A DNA stretch of 64,000 nucleotides, from positions 70,189,213-70,253,212 of the forward strand of contig NC_092044.1 of the NCBI RefSeq assembly GCF_003086295.3, in the 5' to 3' direction. Below, piece by piece: positions 11,067-21,776 of the stretch (position 1 is the first letter of the stretch; every line of letters starts with the position of its first letter). This DNA comes from Arachis hypogaea (lineage: Eukaryota; Streptophyta; Magnoliopsida; Fabales; Fabaceae). The notes beneath the pieces are model-generated. The model ran no database searches and was not told the DNA's origin. It saw only the letters and a list, made by a program, of their open reading frames with translations. Both the position numbers and the translations under genes were made by a program.

Positions 11067-12302
11067 GCCATAGTTTCATAGAATTAAAGGGGATTGGGGG
11101 GAGACGGAGGAGACCAATTTGAAATTCTGTGAATTGGCACACTCCATTGAGAGTCTTCGGACCCCTCCTCTTCATACACTCTTCTTCACCTCCCCTTCTC
11201 TTCTTCCTTAGTAGTAGTGTAGTTTAATTTGTAGTTTTCATCTATGAATTCTTGAATTCTCAATTTCTGTTTTGAAGTCTCACTCTTTATTTTCATGCAC
11301 TTTAATTTCATGCAATTTAGTTTTCAGTTAAGAGCAATGATCACTTAATTCCCTTTGCATTAGGGGGAAGAGCTCTGTTATTTGAATGAATTGATAACTC
11401 TTCTTCTCCTTCTTAATTCAAGTGGTTAATCCAAGAGGAAACTCTTGTTCTTCAAAGATTCAATCACCATCGAGAGAGGGATTAATCTATATGAATTGTG
11501 TGGTGAATTTGAGAAAGGAGCCACATAATTCAGTTTAGAGTTCATCCTTTCATGATTTCCTTAATCAATACACTTTGGTTGGTATGTGAGATGTAACCTC
11601 CCTTAGTTGAGATTCTGGAAGTTGTGTGGCTTGGATTAGAGATTGAACTTCATTTCTTCTCATGAACAATTAAATCACGAGAGTGGCAATTGGTTGTGTT
11701 GAGATAAATTGAGTCACCAAGAGATTGGGACTCAATTACCCACAATTTGCCATGGATCTATACCCATGATTGAGAAGGAATTGATCAACATCAATTCATG
11801 AGAATTTGCATCTCCGATCCCTAATGATCCTTTCCATCATTAATTCTCATTTCTTTTGCTCTTTAGTTGTTTGACTACCCATTACCCAATTCCCTTCTAC
11901 ATTCTTGCAATTTATTATTCTTGTCATCTACATTTTGTTTCTTTATTTCTTGCTCTTTGCTCTTATGTTCTTTAAAATCCTACAACATTTACTTTCTTGC
12001 AATTTATCCTTAATGTCATTTAAGTTTCTTGCACTTTAAGTTTCAGTCATTTACTTCCCTTTTCTTTCTTCATTGCAATTCTTTAGATTCCTTGTCATTT
12101 AATTTTTGCAATTACGTTCAAGAATTAAGATCTCATGAAATCAAAACCATGTTTGCTTGACTAAATCTACCATTTAACTAAAGTTGCTTAATCTACCAAT
12201 CTCCGTGGGATCGACCTCACTCTTAGTGAGTTTTATTACTTGATACGACCCGGTATACTTGCCGGTTGTACGTGAAATATTAATTTTTACGTATCAAGTT
12301 TT

Positions 12303-12320
12303 TGGCGCCGTTGCCGGGGA
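12303..12320 (+). other. Primer-binding site of C (tRNA-Asp type)
   Basis: TGGCGCCGTTGCCGGGGA, 18 of 18 complementary to the tRNA-Asp(GUC) 3' end, 6 bases after the LTR. No CpG decay, in contrast to E. Confidence 0.95.
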
Positions 12321-12516
12321 TTGGAAAAGACTGACAATGATTAAGTGAATGGTAGTTTAGATTAAGCATTTTCTTTGTTTTTGCCTTGTACAGTTCTTTT
12401 AATTTTTTTTTATTTTCTTTTTGACACTAAGGTGTTTGAGTTATTGCCTCACTAAGAAATTCTTCTCTCTGACATGAATTTCAATTTTATTTGGTGTGGT
12501 GTTTTACAAAATTCAA

Positions 12517-13959
12517 ATGGAGTTCAACTCATCTTGTGATCAAACAAATTTTCTGGGATATCACCCACCATCACCAATTGACTATTCTAATGGTGGTTGG
12601 GAATATCACCAAGAAATTACAGATCCTGAGCACTCCAATTCTTGGAGATATGCTTCAGAACCACAAGATGAGCAAGAGAATCATATGGGATATTTCTCAC
12701 CACCACAAAATGATTCAAGTCATTATTCTAATGGTGGCTGGGAGTATCACCAAGAAATTGCAAATTCTGAGCACTCCAATCCATGGAGATTTGCTCCAGA
12801 GCCACAAATTGATCAAGCTAATCACATGAGATGTTGTTCAGAACCACAAAATGATTTATGTCATTACCCTCATGGTGCTTGGGCATATCAACAAGAGTGT
12901 GAACAATCAAGTGAAATGAATTTTCTCCCAGAACCAAAAAGTGACTCATACTATTATGACAATTACACAAACTATGGCTGGGAAGGAAATTTTAATGATT
13001 CATTTGATTGTGTTGTCAATACATACATGGAAGATTGCTCCCCGTGGCCACAAAATGATTCTCACTCTGAGGAATTCTACAATGATTCACATTGTAGATG
13101 GGAGGATCAAAATCAGAGAGCACTCAATGTGTTATACTCCATTAATCAAGAGCCATCATCACTCGAGCAAACCTTCAATTCATTTATGCAAAATTTTCCA
13201 ACCTCACCTCCCATTTCTTCACTTGAAAATTCTTCCTCACTTGATTATGTCCCAACACAAAGTCTCCTCCAAGATCCACACCATTCATTCCACCAACCAC
13301 AAAACTCATTCAACAATTCACAAGATCCATTCCATACCACTCAAAACAACCTCACCACAACACATCCATATCCACAAAATTTCTCTCAACCTTCATCTCT
13401 TGAACTAGTAGCTGAGGACCTCCTTCAAAAGTCCAGAGAACTATTGGGAAGACAAGAACAATCCTGGAAAAGGCAAGAAATCCTCTTCAATAAGATGGAT
13501 GGGCATTTAGAGCAAATAAGGAGAAACTTAGAACTATTAAACAGCGAGGATGAAGACCAAATTGTGGGTGAGGAAGTGGAAAAACAAAATGAGAAAACCT
13601 TTGTATCAAGTGAAAGTTCAATGGAAAAGGAGGTTGTGGAGGTGTTTGAACCTGTCGCTTCATATTCACAAAAGCCACTTGACATGACAAGGGAACATGA
13701 AAACTCACAACTCTCTCAAACTTCCCCGGAACAAAATGGCTCAACAATTGAATCCATGATTGAAAGATATGAAGAGGAGATGAGGAAATCTTGGGAAGAT
13801 CAACAAACCTCCTCCATGAAAGAGCTATTAAAACAAATGTTGAGTATAAAAAAAGAAGTGGAAGAACAAGAAAATGAGGAAGACACTCAAGAGAAGTCAC
13901 ACTCAAGTGAAGCAGAGAAGTACACAGAGGAAGAGCTCATTGAACCACTATTACAATGA
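12517..13959 (+). CDS. Non-autonomous element protein, Asn/Gln-rich repeats plus coiled coil (C ORF)
   Basis: I take the ATG at 12517 (MEFNSSCDQTNF); a GTG 21 bases upstream also opens the frame. Residues about 10-160 hold three to four degenerate repeats with YSNGGWEYHQEI, EHSN.WR and SEPQND. A Ser/Pro/Gln-rich stretch follows (about 215-300). A predicted coiled coil then contains LLQKSRELLGRQEQSWKRQE and IRRNLELLNSEDEDQI. An acidic Glu/Lys-rich end includes SMIERYEEEMRKSWEDQQ. No gag, protease, zinc knuckle or polymerase motif is visible. The first stop is a TGA at 13957-13959; the same frame stays open to 14325. The gene occupies the gag position of element C. I do not recognise a function; coiled coil and repeats suggest self-association or particle/RNA binding, which is inference. 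Confidence 0.7.
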   Translation: MEFNSSCDQTNFLGYHPPSPIDYSNGGWEYHQEITDPEHSNSWRYASEPQDEQENHMGYFSPPQNDSSHYSNGGWEYHQEIANSEHSNPWRFAPEPQIDQANHMRCCSEPQNDLCHYPHGAWAYQQECEQSSEMNFLPEPKSDSYYYDNYTNYGWEGNFNDSFDCVVNTYMEDCSPWPQNDSHSEEFYNDSHCRWEDQNQRALNVLYSINQEPSSLEQTFNSFMQNFPTSPPISSLENSSSLDYVPTQSLLQDPHHSFHQPQNSFNNSQDPFHTTQNNLTTTHPYPQNFSQPSSLELVAEDLLQKSRELLGRQEQSWKRQEILFNKMDGHLEQIRRNLELLNSEDEDQIVGEEVEKQNEKTFVSSESSMEKEVVEVFEPVASYSQKPLDMTREHENSQLSQTSPEQNGSTIESMIERYEEEMRKSWEDQQTSSMKELLKQMLSIKKEVEEQENEEDTQEKSHSSEAEKYTEEELIEPLLQ

Positions 13960-14325
13960 ATTCTTGATGAAAAGAAGACTCCAACAATCACACAACCACC
14001 AAGATTTGGATTCAAGGAAGTGAAGGCAATTAACAAAAGCACCAAGAAGAGGATTGTGACCAAGCTACCAAGGACAATATTCATGAAGAAAAAAGGGTCA
14101 ACCACAAGCAATCCTCCCCCTGATCCAGTAAGCAAGCTCAATCAAGCCATTAACAAAAGAAAGCTTGCTGAGGAGAGGCCAAGACAGGGGACACTAGCTA
14201 AATCTTCTTCCCCCTTAAGGTCATTCCTATTAACAAATTGGAAGAAGAGGAAGAAAGTGAACAACATGTCAACCATAGGTATAATTTCTCTTCTCTGCTT
14301 TGTTTTCGTTCTTTGTTTTATTTAA
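13960..14325 (+). pseudogene. In-frame continuation of the C ORF after a TGA
   Basis: Directly after the TGA the same frame codes for a basic segment: PRFGFKEVKAINKSTKKR, LPRTIFMKKKG, LNQAINKRKLAEERPRQ, then SSPLRSFLLTNWKKRKK, and a hydrophobic tail ending at TAA 14325. The change from an acidic to a strongly basic region without frame shift suggests one protein cut by a single nonsense mutation. Readthrough is possible, but the codon context (CAA TGA ATT) does not match the classic CARYYA readthrough signal. Confidence 0.65.
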
Positions 14326-15020
14326 ATTCAATAAATTGGCATATGGTTACATTTTAAGTTTGGTGTTGCCTTGCAACAAATTGTTTTCAATCTTTTTGGA
14401 TGATTGCATCAAATCAAAAATGAAAGTGATACACCAAGATTCTAAGTTTGGTGTGCCATTTATTTTCTATGCAATTTATTCAAGCAACACTACTTGTCTG
14501 CATAATCATAATGCCTCTGCAGTTTTAGTTTTCTCTTTTGATTTGACACTTTTGCATTCTACTTGATTTAGTTATTTTTCTACATTTAAATGCTTTCATT
14601 TAGTTTGCTTATTAACTGTTTTTGTTAATACATTACCAAGAGATCCTTATTCATGACAGATTCTTAGCTTGGTGATTGTATTTAACATACAACAGTTTCA
14701 TTTGCTTAGTTTTAATTCAAATAAATTGACATATGATTGCATTCTAAGTTTGGTGTTGCTATGCAACAAAATTTGTTTCCAATCTTTACTGGATACTTGC
14801 ATTAATTCCAAGTGAAAGTGTCACACTAAGTTTGGTGTGCCACTTATCTTTTATGCAATGTATTGTGCTCACCTTCTTAAGTTTGCAATCAAAATGTCTC
14901 TGTCTCTTGTGCCTTAATTGTTATCTTTAATTTTGCTTACTTGAAACACATGTGATACTAATGTTTCATTGTGTAAGACATTCATGATCTATCTTAGCCC
15001 CATAGCCACGGTTCTAATTG

Positions 15021-15059
15021 TTGCTTGAGGACAAGCAATCATTCTAAGTTTGGTGTGGG
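15021..15059 (+). promoter_or_regulatory. Internal hexaloop hairpin plus CTAAGTTTGGTGT tract of C
   Basis: Arms TTGCTT (15021-15026) and AAGCAA (15033-15038) around the loop GAGGAC, then CTAAGTTTGGTGTGGG at 15044-15059. About 1 kb upstream of the 3' LTR. Confidence 0.75.
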
Positions 15060-16008
15060 AAGGGAAAGAAAAGGAAGAAAAGGACAACAATAGAGAAGAT
15101 AAATTACAAGGTTGTAAAGTTCTTTTTCCTCTCATTTATTTCCAGCACTTTAAATTGCATGATTGTCTTATTACCTTCTTTATATACATGTGTGGTATGA
15201 ATAGGCATAGTTTGATTTCTAAATTGCAACATGCTGCTGTGACATTATGACTACCAACTTGAGTTTTGTGAATACAAAAGCAATAAAGTATCATGATCTT
15301 AAACAAACAAGGAATTAAAGAAGAATTTAGTATGTGCATACAAGTATTGGAAAGCTAGTATGATTGATTGTTGCTCAAGTACATTAGATTTTATTTAATT
15401 GAAGTTTTCATCTAGGACATTTTGTGAAATCTTTTGAAAATCATGAAAACCTTGAAGAAGCAAATGCAATTAAGGCAAGAAAAGAAAAAGGGAAAGAATG
15501 AGAAAGCTGAAGGCTCTGAGTACTAATGACAATTTCATTGTTATGTACTTGTGGTGTTTATGTATCAAGTAAAATGCTTGAAAACAAAACACTTAGAAGT
15601 CAAGGCTAGGCTCAAGTGCAAAAGCACTCCCTCAAAGCTCAAGGCTCTGAGCATCAATGATTAGAGAGTCAAGAAAAGAAATAAATGAGCTTAATGAAGT
15701 CCTCTAATTAAATGCTTGTGGTGCTTATATATCAAGTGGTAATACTTGAAAATAAAGCATTTAGAATCGTAGCTTTGTTATTAACTCATGGGGCAAAGCA
15801 CCCAAAAGGAGAAGCTAATAAGAAAAATCAAAAGCTTGTTTCAAGGAAGAATTATAAGAAAAAGATTTCATGAGGTGAGCTAGATAGAAGCATCAATCAT
15901 TTACATTTCTTTTGTGATTGTAGCATGCATAGAAAACTAGCTTGCCATGAACATTAACTTGCTATTCTTCTAACCTTGGATTGTCAATCTCTATTGCATG
16001 ATTCTTTT

Positions 16009-16045
16009 CTTGCTTGAGGACAAGCAAGGTTTAAGTTTGGTGTTG
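16009..16045 (+). promoter_or_regulatory. LTR-proximal hexaloop hairpin and polypurine-type tract of C
   Basis: Perfect 7-bp arms CTTGCTT (16009-16015) and AAGCAAG (16022-16028) around GAGGAC, then TTTAAGTTTGGTGTTG (16030-16045) abutting the 3' LTR. The tract occupies the polypurine-tract position for plus-strand priming, though it is T-containing. Confidence 0.8.
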
Positions 16046-19000
16046 TGATGCCAGGTCATCCTGGCTAGTTTTACTAGCCATTTTTTGTATGCTTTAGGTT
16101 GGTTTCATGTATTTTCTTAGGCAATAAGCAAGTATTTGGATGAGAATTATATGCATGCCTTGATTCAATCAAACATTGTTAAATATGTGCATTTTCATGA
16201 GATTTATGCAAGAATTGTTTGATGTTATGAATGATGCAAAAATCTTGTGATTTAGCAAGGCTTTGATGCATGTGTTTGGTTGATGATAGGTGAAGCAAAG
16301 AGCCCTGGAGCAAGAAGGAAGTCACCAAGGGCGTTGCCAACTCTAGAAGGGCGTTGCCAACGCCAATGTGTGAAGCAATGAAGTGAGGAAGCCCTGGATG
16401 ATAAGAGGCACAGTGCACGTTGCCAACTTGGGGAAGGAAGGTGTGTTTGCCTCTAACGCCAACAAGCTTGGCAGCCTTGGAAGGCATAGCACGTTGCCAA
16501 CTTAGCTTTCCATTGGCGTGCTCATTGGCAACGCAGCAAACTTGGAGCTATTCCAAAGCCTCGAGCACGTTGCCAGCCTACAGATGAGGGGCGTGTTTGA
16601 GGACAACGCAGGCAAACAACGCTGAATAGAAGACTTGGCCCAGGAAAGGGAGATGCACGTTGCCAACGCCAAGTTCTGAAGGCGTGTTCCTTGGCAACGT
16701 AGCAAGCAAAGCATGGAGCCATGAGGAAGGCTCGAGCAAGTTGTCAACTCCAGGATACATAGGCGTGTTCATTGGCAACGCATCATACAAGCAAGCTAGG
16801 CAACCTTGGGAATGAAGAGCACGTTGCTAACTTGGGAATGCATTGGCGTGCTCATCAACAACGCAACAATGCTTGGAGCTAGGAAGCATAAGTTAGCACG
16901 TTGGCAACTTGAAAGAACAAAGGAGTGTTTGCCAAAAACGCTGGAGAGCTGGACAGCCTGACCTTACCTCCTTCAATGGAGTATATCTTGAGCTACAAAG
17001 CTCCAAATGAGGTGATTCTAACGGCATTTGAAAGTAGACATCCAGAGCTTTCCAACCATATATCATAGTATGGGATTGGCATTCATTTGAAGCTTCGAAA
17101 GATGGCTTCATTTAGAGCTTCAGAATCTGAGCACGTTGGCAACGCTGGAAACAAGGGCGTTTTCACCAAAAACGTGTGTGATTTTGGCAGCCTGACCCTG
17201 TCTCCTTCAAACGAGCATAACTTGAGTTATAGAGATCCAAATTGAGTGCTTCTAGTTGCGTTGGAAAGCTGACATTCAGAGCTTTCTAACCATATATAAT
17301 AGTCTATAGTGCAGCATGAAATGGAAGCTCGAATCAGAGTCATCTTTAGGCCCCAAAAACAAGGAAATGAGGTTGAAATTCAAGGAAGCATGAATGAGCC
17401 CATGAGGAAGCAGCGGGCACGTTGGCAACGTGCCAACAAGGGGGAGTGTTCAGCAACAACGCCAGCCCCATGTCCCAGCCTTAGGAGGTTTGGCACGTTG
17501 GCAACTTGGAAGAGAGGGGCGTGTTCAGCAACAACTCCAACAAACTTGGCAGCCTGACCTTACCTTCTTTGAGGAAGCATAACTTGAGCTAGAAAAATCT
17601 GATTGAGATGATTCCAAGTGGATTAGAAAGAAGACACTCTGAGCTTTCCAATGATGTATGATAGTCCAAATTGAATCAGAGGATTGACACTCAAATTCTG
17701 GGCAACATTAAGCATGAAAGTAGAGTCAAGAAGAAGAAAAGCAAGTTGTTAGCAACAACTTGGGCTAACAACGCCCAAACACCAATGCCCACTTCCAGGA
17801 AAATACTTTGCACGTTGCCAACGTGCACTAAGGCTGGCGTTATTGGCAAACACGCCAAGCCATTGGGCCAGAACAATGAAAATGGGTCCTGTTTCTTCTA
17901 TTTGACAAGAATTCTTTCATGAGCTAGCTAACCTCAAGCAAGCAAAACCCATAAATCTCAAACAATCAAGGCCACAAGAATCATCTAGAATAGTTGATTT
18001 TCATTTAATTGTAATTTGCTTTTAATTTCATTTCAATTTGTAATTTAGGAAAGCCTATATAAAGGCCACAGTTTCATAGAATTAAAGGGGATTGGGGGGA
18101 GAAGGAGGAGACCAATTTGAAATTCTGTGAATTGGCACACTCCATTGAGAGTGGGTCTTCGGACCCCTCCTCTTCATACACTCTTCTTCACCTCCCCTTC
18201 TCTTCTTCCTTAGTAGTAGTGTAGTTTAATTTGTAGTTTTCATCTATGAATTCTTGAATTCTCAATTTCTGTTTTGAGGTCTCACTCTTTATTTTCATGC
18301 ACTTTAATTTCATGCAATTTAGTTTTCAGTTAAGAGCAATGATCACTTAATTCTCTTTGCATTAGGGGGAAGAGCTCTGTTATTTGAATGAATTGATAAC
18401 TCTTCTTCTCCTTCTTAATTCAAGTGGTTAATCCAAGAGGAAACTCTTGTTCTTCAAAGATTCAATCACCATCGAGAGAGGGATTAATCTATATGAATTG
18501 TTTGGTGAATTTGAGAAAGGAGCCACATAATTCAGTTTAGAGTTCATCCTTTCATGATTTCCTTAATCAATACACTTTGGTTGGTATGTGAGATGTAACC
18601 TCCCTTAGTTGAGATTCTGGAAGTTGTGTGGCTTGGATTAGAGATTGAACTTCATCTCTTCTCATGAACAATTAGATCACGAGAGTGGCAATTGGTTGTG
18701 TTGAGAGAAATTGAGTCACCAAGAGATTGGGACTCAATTACCCATAATTTGCCATGGATCTATACCCATGATTGAGAAGGAATTGATCAACATCAATTCA
18801 TGAGAATTTGCATCTCCGATCCCTAATGATCCTTTCCATCATTAATTCTCATTTCTTTTGCTCTTTAGTTGTTTGACTACCCATTACCCAATTTCCTTCT
18901 ACATTCTTGCAATTTATTATTCTTGTCATCTACATTTTTTTTCTTTATTTCTTGCTCTTTGCTCTTATGTTCTTTAAAATCCTGCAACATTTACTTTCTT

Positions 19001-19299
19001 GCAATTTATCCTTAATGTCATTTAAGTTTCTTGCACTTTAAGTTTCAGTCACTTACTTCCCTTTTCTTTCTTCATTGCAATTCTTTAGATTCCTTGTCAT
19101 TTAATTTTTGCAATTACGTTCAAGAATTAAGATCTCATGAAATCAAAACCATGTTTGCTTGACTAAATCTACCATTTAACTAAAGTTGCTTAATCTACCA
19201 ATCTCCGTGGGATCGACCTCACTCTTAGTGAGTTTTATTACTTGATACGACCCGGTATACTTGCCAGTTGTACGTGAAATATTAATTTTTTACGTATCA
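16046..19299 (+). repeat. 3' LTR of element C
   Basis: 3254 bp, the same organisation as the 5' LTR: U3 modules at about 16968-17073, 17204-17308 and 17563-17668; the second has GTTGGAAAGCT facing AGCTTTCTAAC. TATATAAAG at 18056-18064; U5 motif at 19207. Ends CGTATCA and abuts E sequence at 19300. Confidence 0.92.
18056..18064 (+). promoter_or_regulatory. TATA box of 3' LTR C
   Basis: TATATAAAG, identical in context to 11058-11066. Confidence 0.7.
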
Positions 19300-19483
19300 A
19301 ATTTTTAGATTTTTCAGATTACCAATAATACTTCACTTTTATCATCATTCTTTCAAGAGCCAACATTCTTAACTCAAACATCAAACACGCACTATTCATT
19401 CATGCATTCAGAAAATAAAAGCAATGCCACTACATCAAATAATTGAACTATTTTTAATATATAACTCGAAATTCATGCATCCT
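19300..19483 (-). other. 3' UTR fragment of element E between C and D
   Basis: No gene. Its reverse complement aligns with F 37040-37230 (TTATTTTCTGAATG, GTTGGCTCTTGAAA, ATTGGTAATCTGAAAA). It ends with ATCCT (19479-19483), the left TSD of D. Confidence 0.8.
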
Positions 19484-21019
19484 TGACACAAGAATTATTG
19501 TCGGTAAGGAATTTCACAAAATATTTACATTGTAGGTATAGCCCCAAACCAAAAAACAACTCTCACATCAAATTAAATTATGGTTTTGTCACAAGTAGCA
19601 AACCCCCAAATAAGAATTAACCGAAGTATTCGGACTCCGGGTCGTCTCACATGGAGTTGCAATGAAGTTTATGATTATTGGCTATAAGATGTGTTTTTGG
19701 GGTTTTTGGAATAAGAGACATGAAAAGTAAATGGTAAAGGAAATCAAATGACAAAAAGGTCTTGGCAAGGATTGGTGGTCAAGGATCTCTATCCTTATCA
19801 CTAACCACAACATGAGAATTGGCAAGGATCAACCCCATTAAGTCATCCTCTAACTGATAAAGGAAAGTCAAATGAGCTATGTCAATCCAAGTCCATAAGT
19901 CCTAGGTCTCCACCGATTCAATTAGTGAGACCTAGAGTCAATGGCTCCCACTCATCAATCACTTGGACATTAGTAACTCAAGAGTTCCTAAGTTACCTCT
20001 CCAAGCCAAGAGCATAAAATTCTGCTCTAAAGCCCAACCAAGCATTTCATCAGACACTTGGAAGGCATAAAAGGGAAGCATGGTAAATGTGCAAAAATAG
20101 TAAAATCTGCCAACTACAAATTGCAATAAAGTAAATTAACAACCCAAATCATCAATAAAAGAACAGCAAACATTAAATTGCATTAAAAATAAACCAAATC
20201 CAACATGAGTGTTCATGAACATATAAGAGACATAAAAGTAAAATTGACAAAAGAGCTAAGAAGAATAGAATATTAGAAACAAGAAATTAGAAAGGAAACA
20301 AGATGAAATCAAGAAATCATGCCTAGATCTAAGATGGATTAACCTAACCTAACCTAATTCTAGAGAGAAGAGGGAGCTTCTCTCTCTAGAAACTAACCTA
20401 CATGATGCTAATGCTACAAACAATTGCTCCCCCTTTGCCCAAGCTTGAATTCTGCATGAAATAGCATTAGAAATGAGTTGGGTTGGACCCAAAGTGCTTC
20501 AAAAATCGCTGGGGGCTATTTTACTTTAGTGGGCCACGAGCAGCATCGGCATGCACGCATAGATGGCATGTGCGTGCCCCTGAATGCGAAGTAACATATG
20601 ATAAATTTTATATCATTTCGAAGCTCCGGATGTTAGCTTTCCAACACAACTGGAACCACTTCATTTGGACCTTTGTAGCTCAAGTTATGGTCGTTTGAGT
20701 GCGAAGAGGTCAGGCTTGACAGCTTTACGGTTCCTTCATTTCTTCATGAGTTCTCCCACTTGTATGCTTTTCTCCTCACTTCTTCCATCCAATACTTGCC
20801 TTATGAACCTGAAATCACTCAACAATCACATCAAGGCATCGAATGGAATTAAAGTGAATTAAAGTCACCAATTTTAGGGCCTAAAAAGCATGTTTTTACA
20901 CTTAAGCACAAATCAAGGGAGAATTGCAAACTCATGCTATTTCATCGAATAAATGTGAGAAAATGTGATAAAATCTCCCAAATTAAGCACAAGATAAACC
21001 ACAAAATTGGAGTTTATCA
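19484..21019 (-). repeat. 3' LTR of element D
   Basis: Sense strand starts TGATAAACTCC (21019) and ends CTTGTGTCA (19484). U3 module at about 20700-20601 (TTGGAAAGCT then AGCTTCGAA), CpG spacers at 20530-20590, U5 CGACCCGGAG followed by the stem CCGAA-TAC-TTCGG near 19640-19625. Confidence 0.92.
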
Positions 21020-21056
21020 AATCTCCCCACACTTAAACTAAGCATTTCCTCATGCT
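21020..21056 (-). promoter_or_regulatory. LTR-proximal hexaloop hairpin and TTTAAGTGTGGGG tract of D
   Basis: On the minus strand AGCAT-GAGGAA-ATGCT (21056-21041), then TTTAAGTGTGGGGAGAT ending at the 3' LTR. The tract is the group-2 form of TTTAAGTTTGGTG in groups 1 and 3 and is more purine-rich, fitting a plus-strand primer. Confidence 0.75.
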
Positions 21057-21726
21057 AAAATCAAGAAAGAAGCAAAGGGACATCAACATTTATTCTATGC
21101 AAACTAACTACATGCAACCTATCTATATGCAATCTATCTACATGAATTCATCCACTTGGTCAAAACAAGTCAATTTTCAAGAATATATATACAAGCACAA
21201 GGGCTAAGGCAATAGCAATCAAATCAACCCACAATTGAATTGAATCATTGAAATATTTTACAAACTTGCAAGAAAAGATGATCATGGGTGGAGACATGTA
21301 ATTGAGCGATCGAATCCTCGCCGGATGTGTATCCGCTCTAGGCACTCAAGTGTATGGGGTTGATTCACTCAATTTTCCTCTAATCATGTTTTCCAAGATT
21401 TTTTTTTCATCTAACAATCAATAATTATCTCATGCATGCATACAATTATCATGAGGGCTTTCCCATAGGTTGTAATGGGGCTAGGGTCAAGGTAAGGATG
21501 CATACAGTCAGGTGGACTAGAATTTGAATCTTTGACTAACTTAAACTTTCCACCTAACCTATGACAACCTATACAATTCAAAGCTAACCTAACTACCTAT
21601 TCTTCACTTTTCACACACACTCATGCATTCTCTTTTGATTACCACACATATGCATTGATTATTATCGAACCTTGCTTTGGGGCATTTTTGTCCCCTTCTT
21701 ATTGCTTTTCTTTTTCTTTCCTTTCA

Positions 21727-21728
<2 letters not shown>

Positions 21729-21776
<48 letters not shown>
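21729..21776. repeat. (TA)n microsatellite in D
   Basis: About 48 bp of TA dinucleotides with one TATG break. At the homologous place K has a (TTTTC)n tract (58009-58079), so this spot expands different simple repeats in different copies. Confidence 0.95.

Larger units (their letters stand above)
9048..12296 (+). repeat. 5' LTR of element C
   Basis: 3249 bp, unusually long. U3 contains three tandem copies of the U3 hairpin module (about 9970-10075, 10206-10310, 10565-10670) embedded in CACGTTGCCAAC/GGCGTGTT spacers; a TATATAAAG box lies at 11058; U5 carries GTGGGATCGACC and the stem-loop CTCAC-TCTTA-GTGAG (12216-12230). Differences from the 3' LTR are sparse (about two in the first 75 bases). 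Confidence 0.92.
14326..16045 (+). other. 3' untranslated region of element C with duplicated segments
   Basis: No gene. About 150 bp at 14330-14480 is repeated at 14711-14870 (AAATTGGCATATG / AAATTGACATATG, each with two AAGTTTGGTGT tracts). A second pair (about 15508-15600 and 15643-15770) carries CTTGTGGTGTTTATGTATC and is shared with the 3' UTR of F (37345-37632). Two hexaloop hairpins lie at 15021 and 16009. Confidence 0.75.
9048..19299 (+). mobile_element. Group-3 LTR retrotransposon C, complete, long LTRs
   Basis: Two nearly identical LTRs of about 3.25 kb (9048-12296, 16046-19299; ends TGATGCCAGG and CGTATCA), perfect PBS (12303-12320), one ORF (12517-14325 with one stop) and a tract TTTAAGTTTGGTGTTG touching the 3' LTR. 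No reverse transcriptase, RNase H or integrase frame exists in the 3.7-kb interior, so it is non-autonomous. The flanks AATAC (left) and AATTT (right) differ although both LTR ends are intact, and host element E lacks about 1.3 kb here: a sign of recombination between two copies. Youngest-looking element in the left nest. Confidence 0.92.

Noticed and set aside
12941..13408. Second ORF overlapping the C ORF in another frame
   Set aside because: Low-complexity His/Ile/Thr-rich shadow of the repeat-rich main frame, without homologs among the other elements.
13957..13959. Programmed readthrough of the TGA in the C ORF
   Set aside because: Context CAA TGA ATT lacks the known CARYYA signal and no pseudoknot-like structure was evident; a simple nonsense mutation is more economical, though not excluded.
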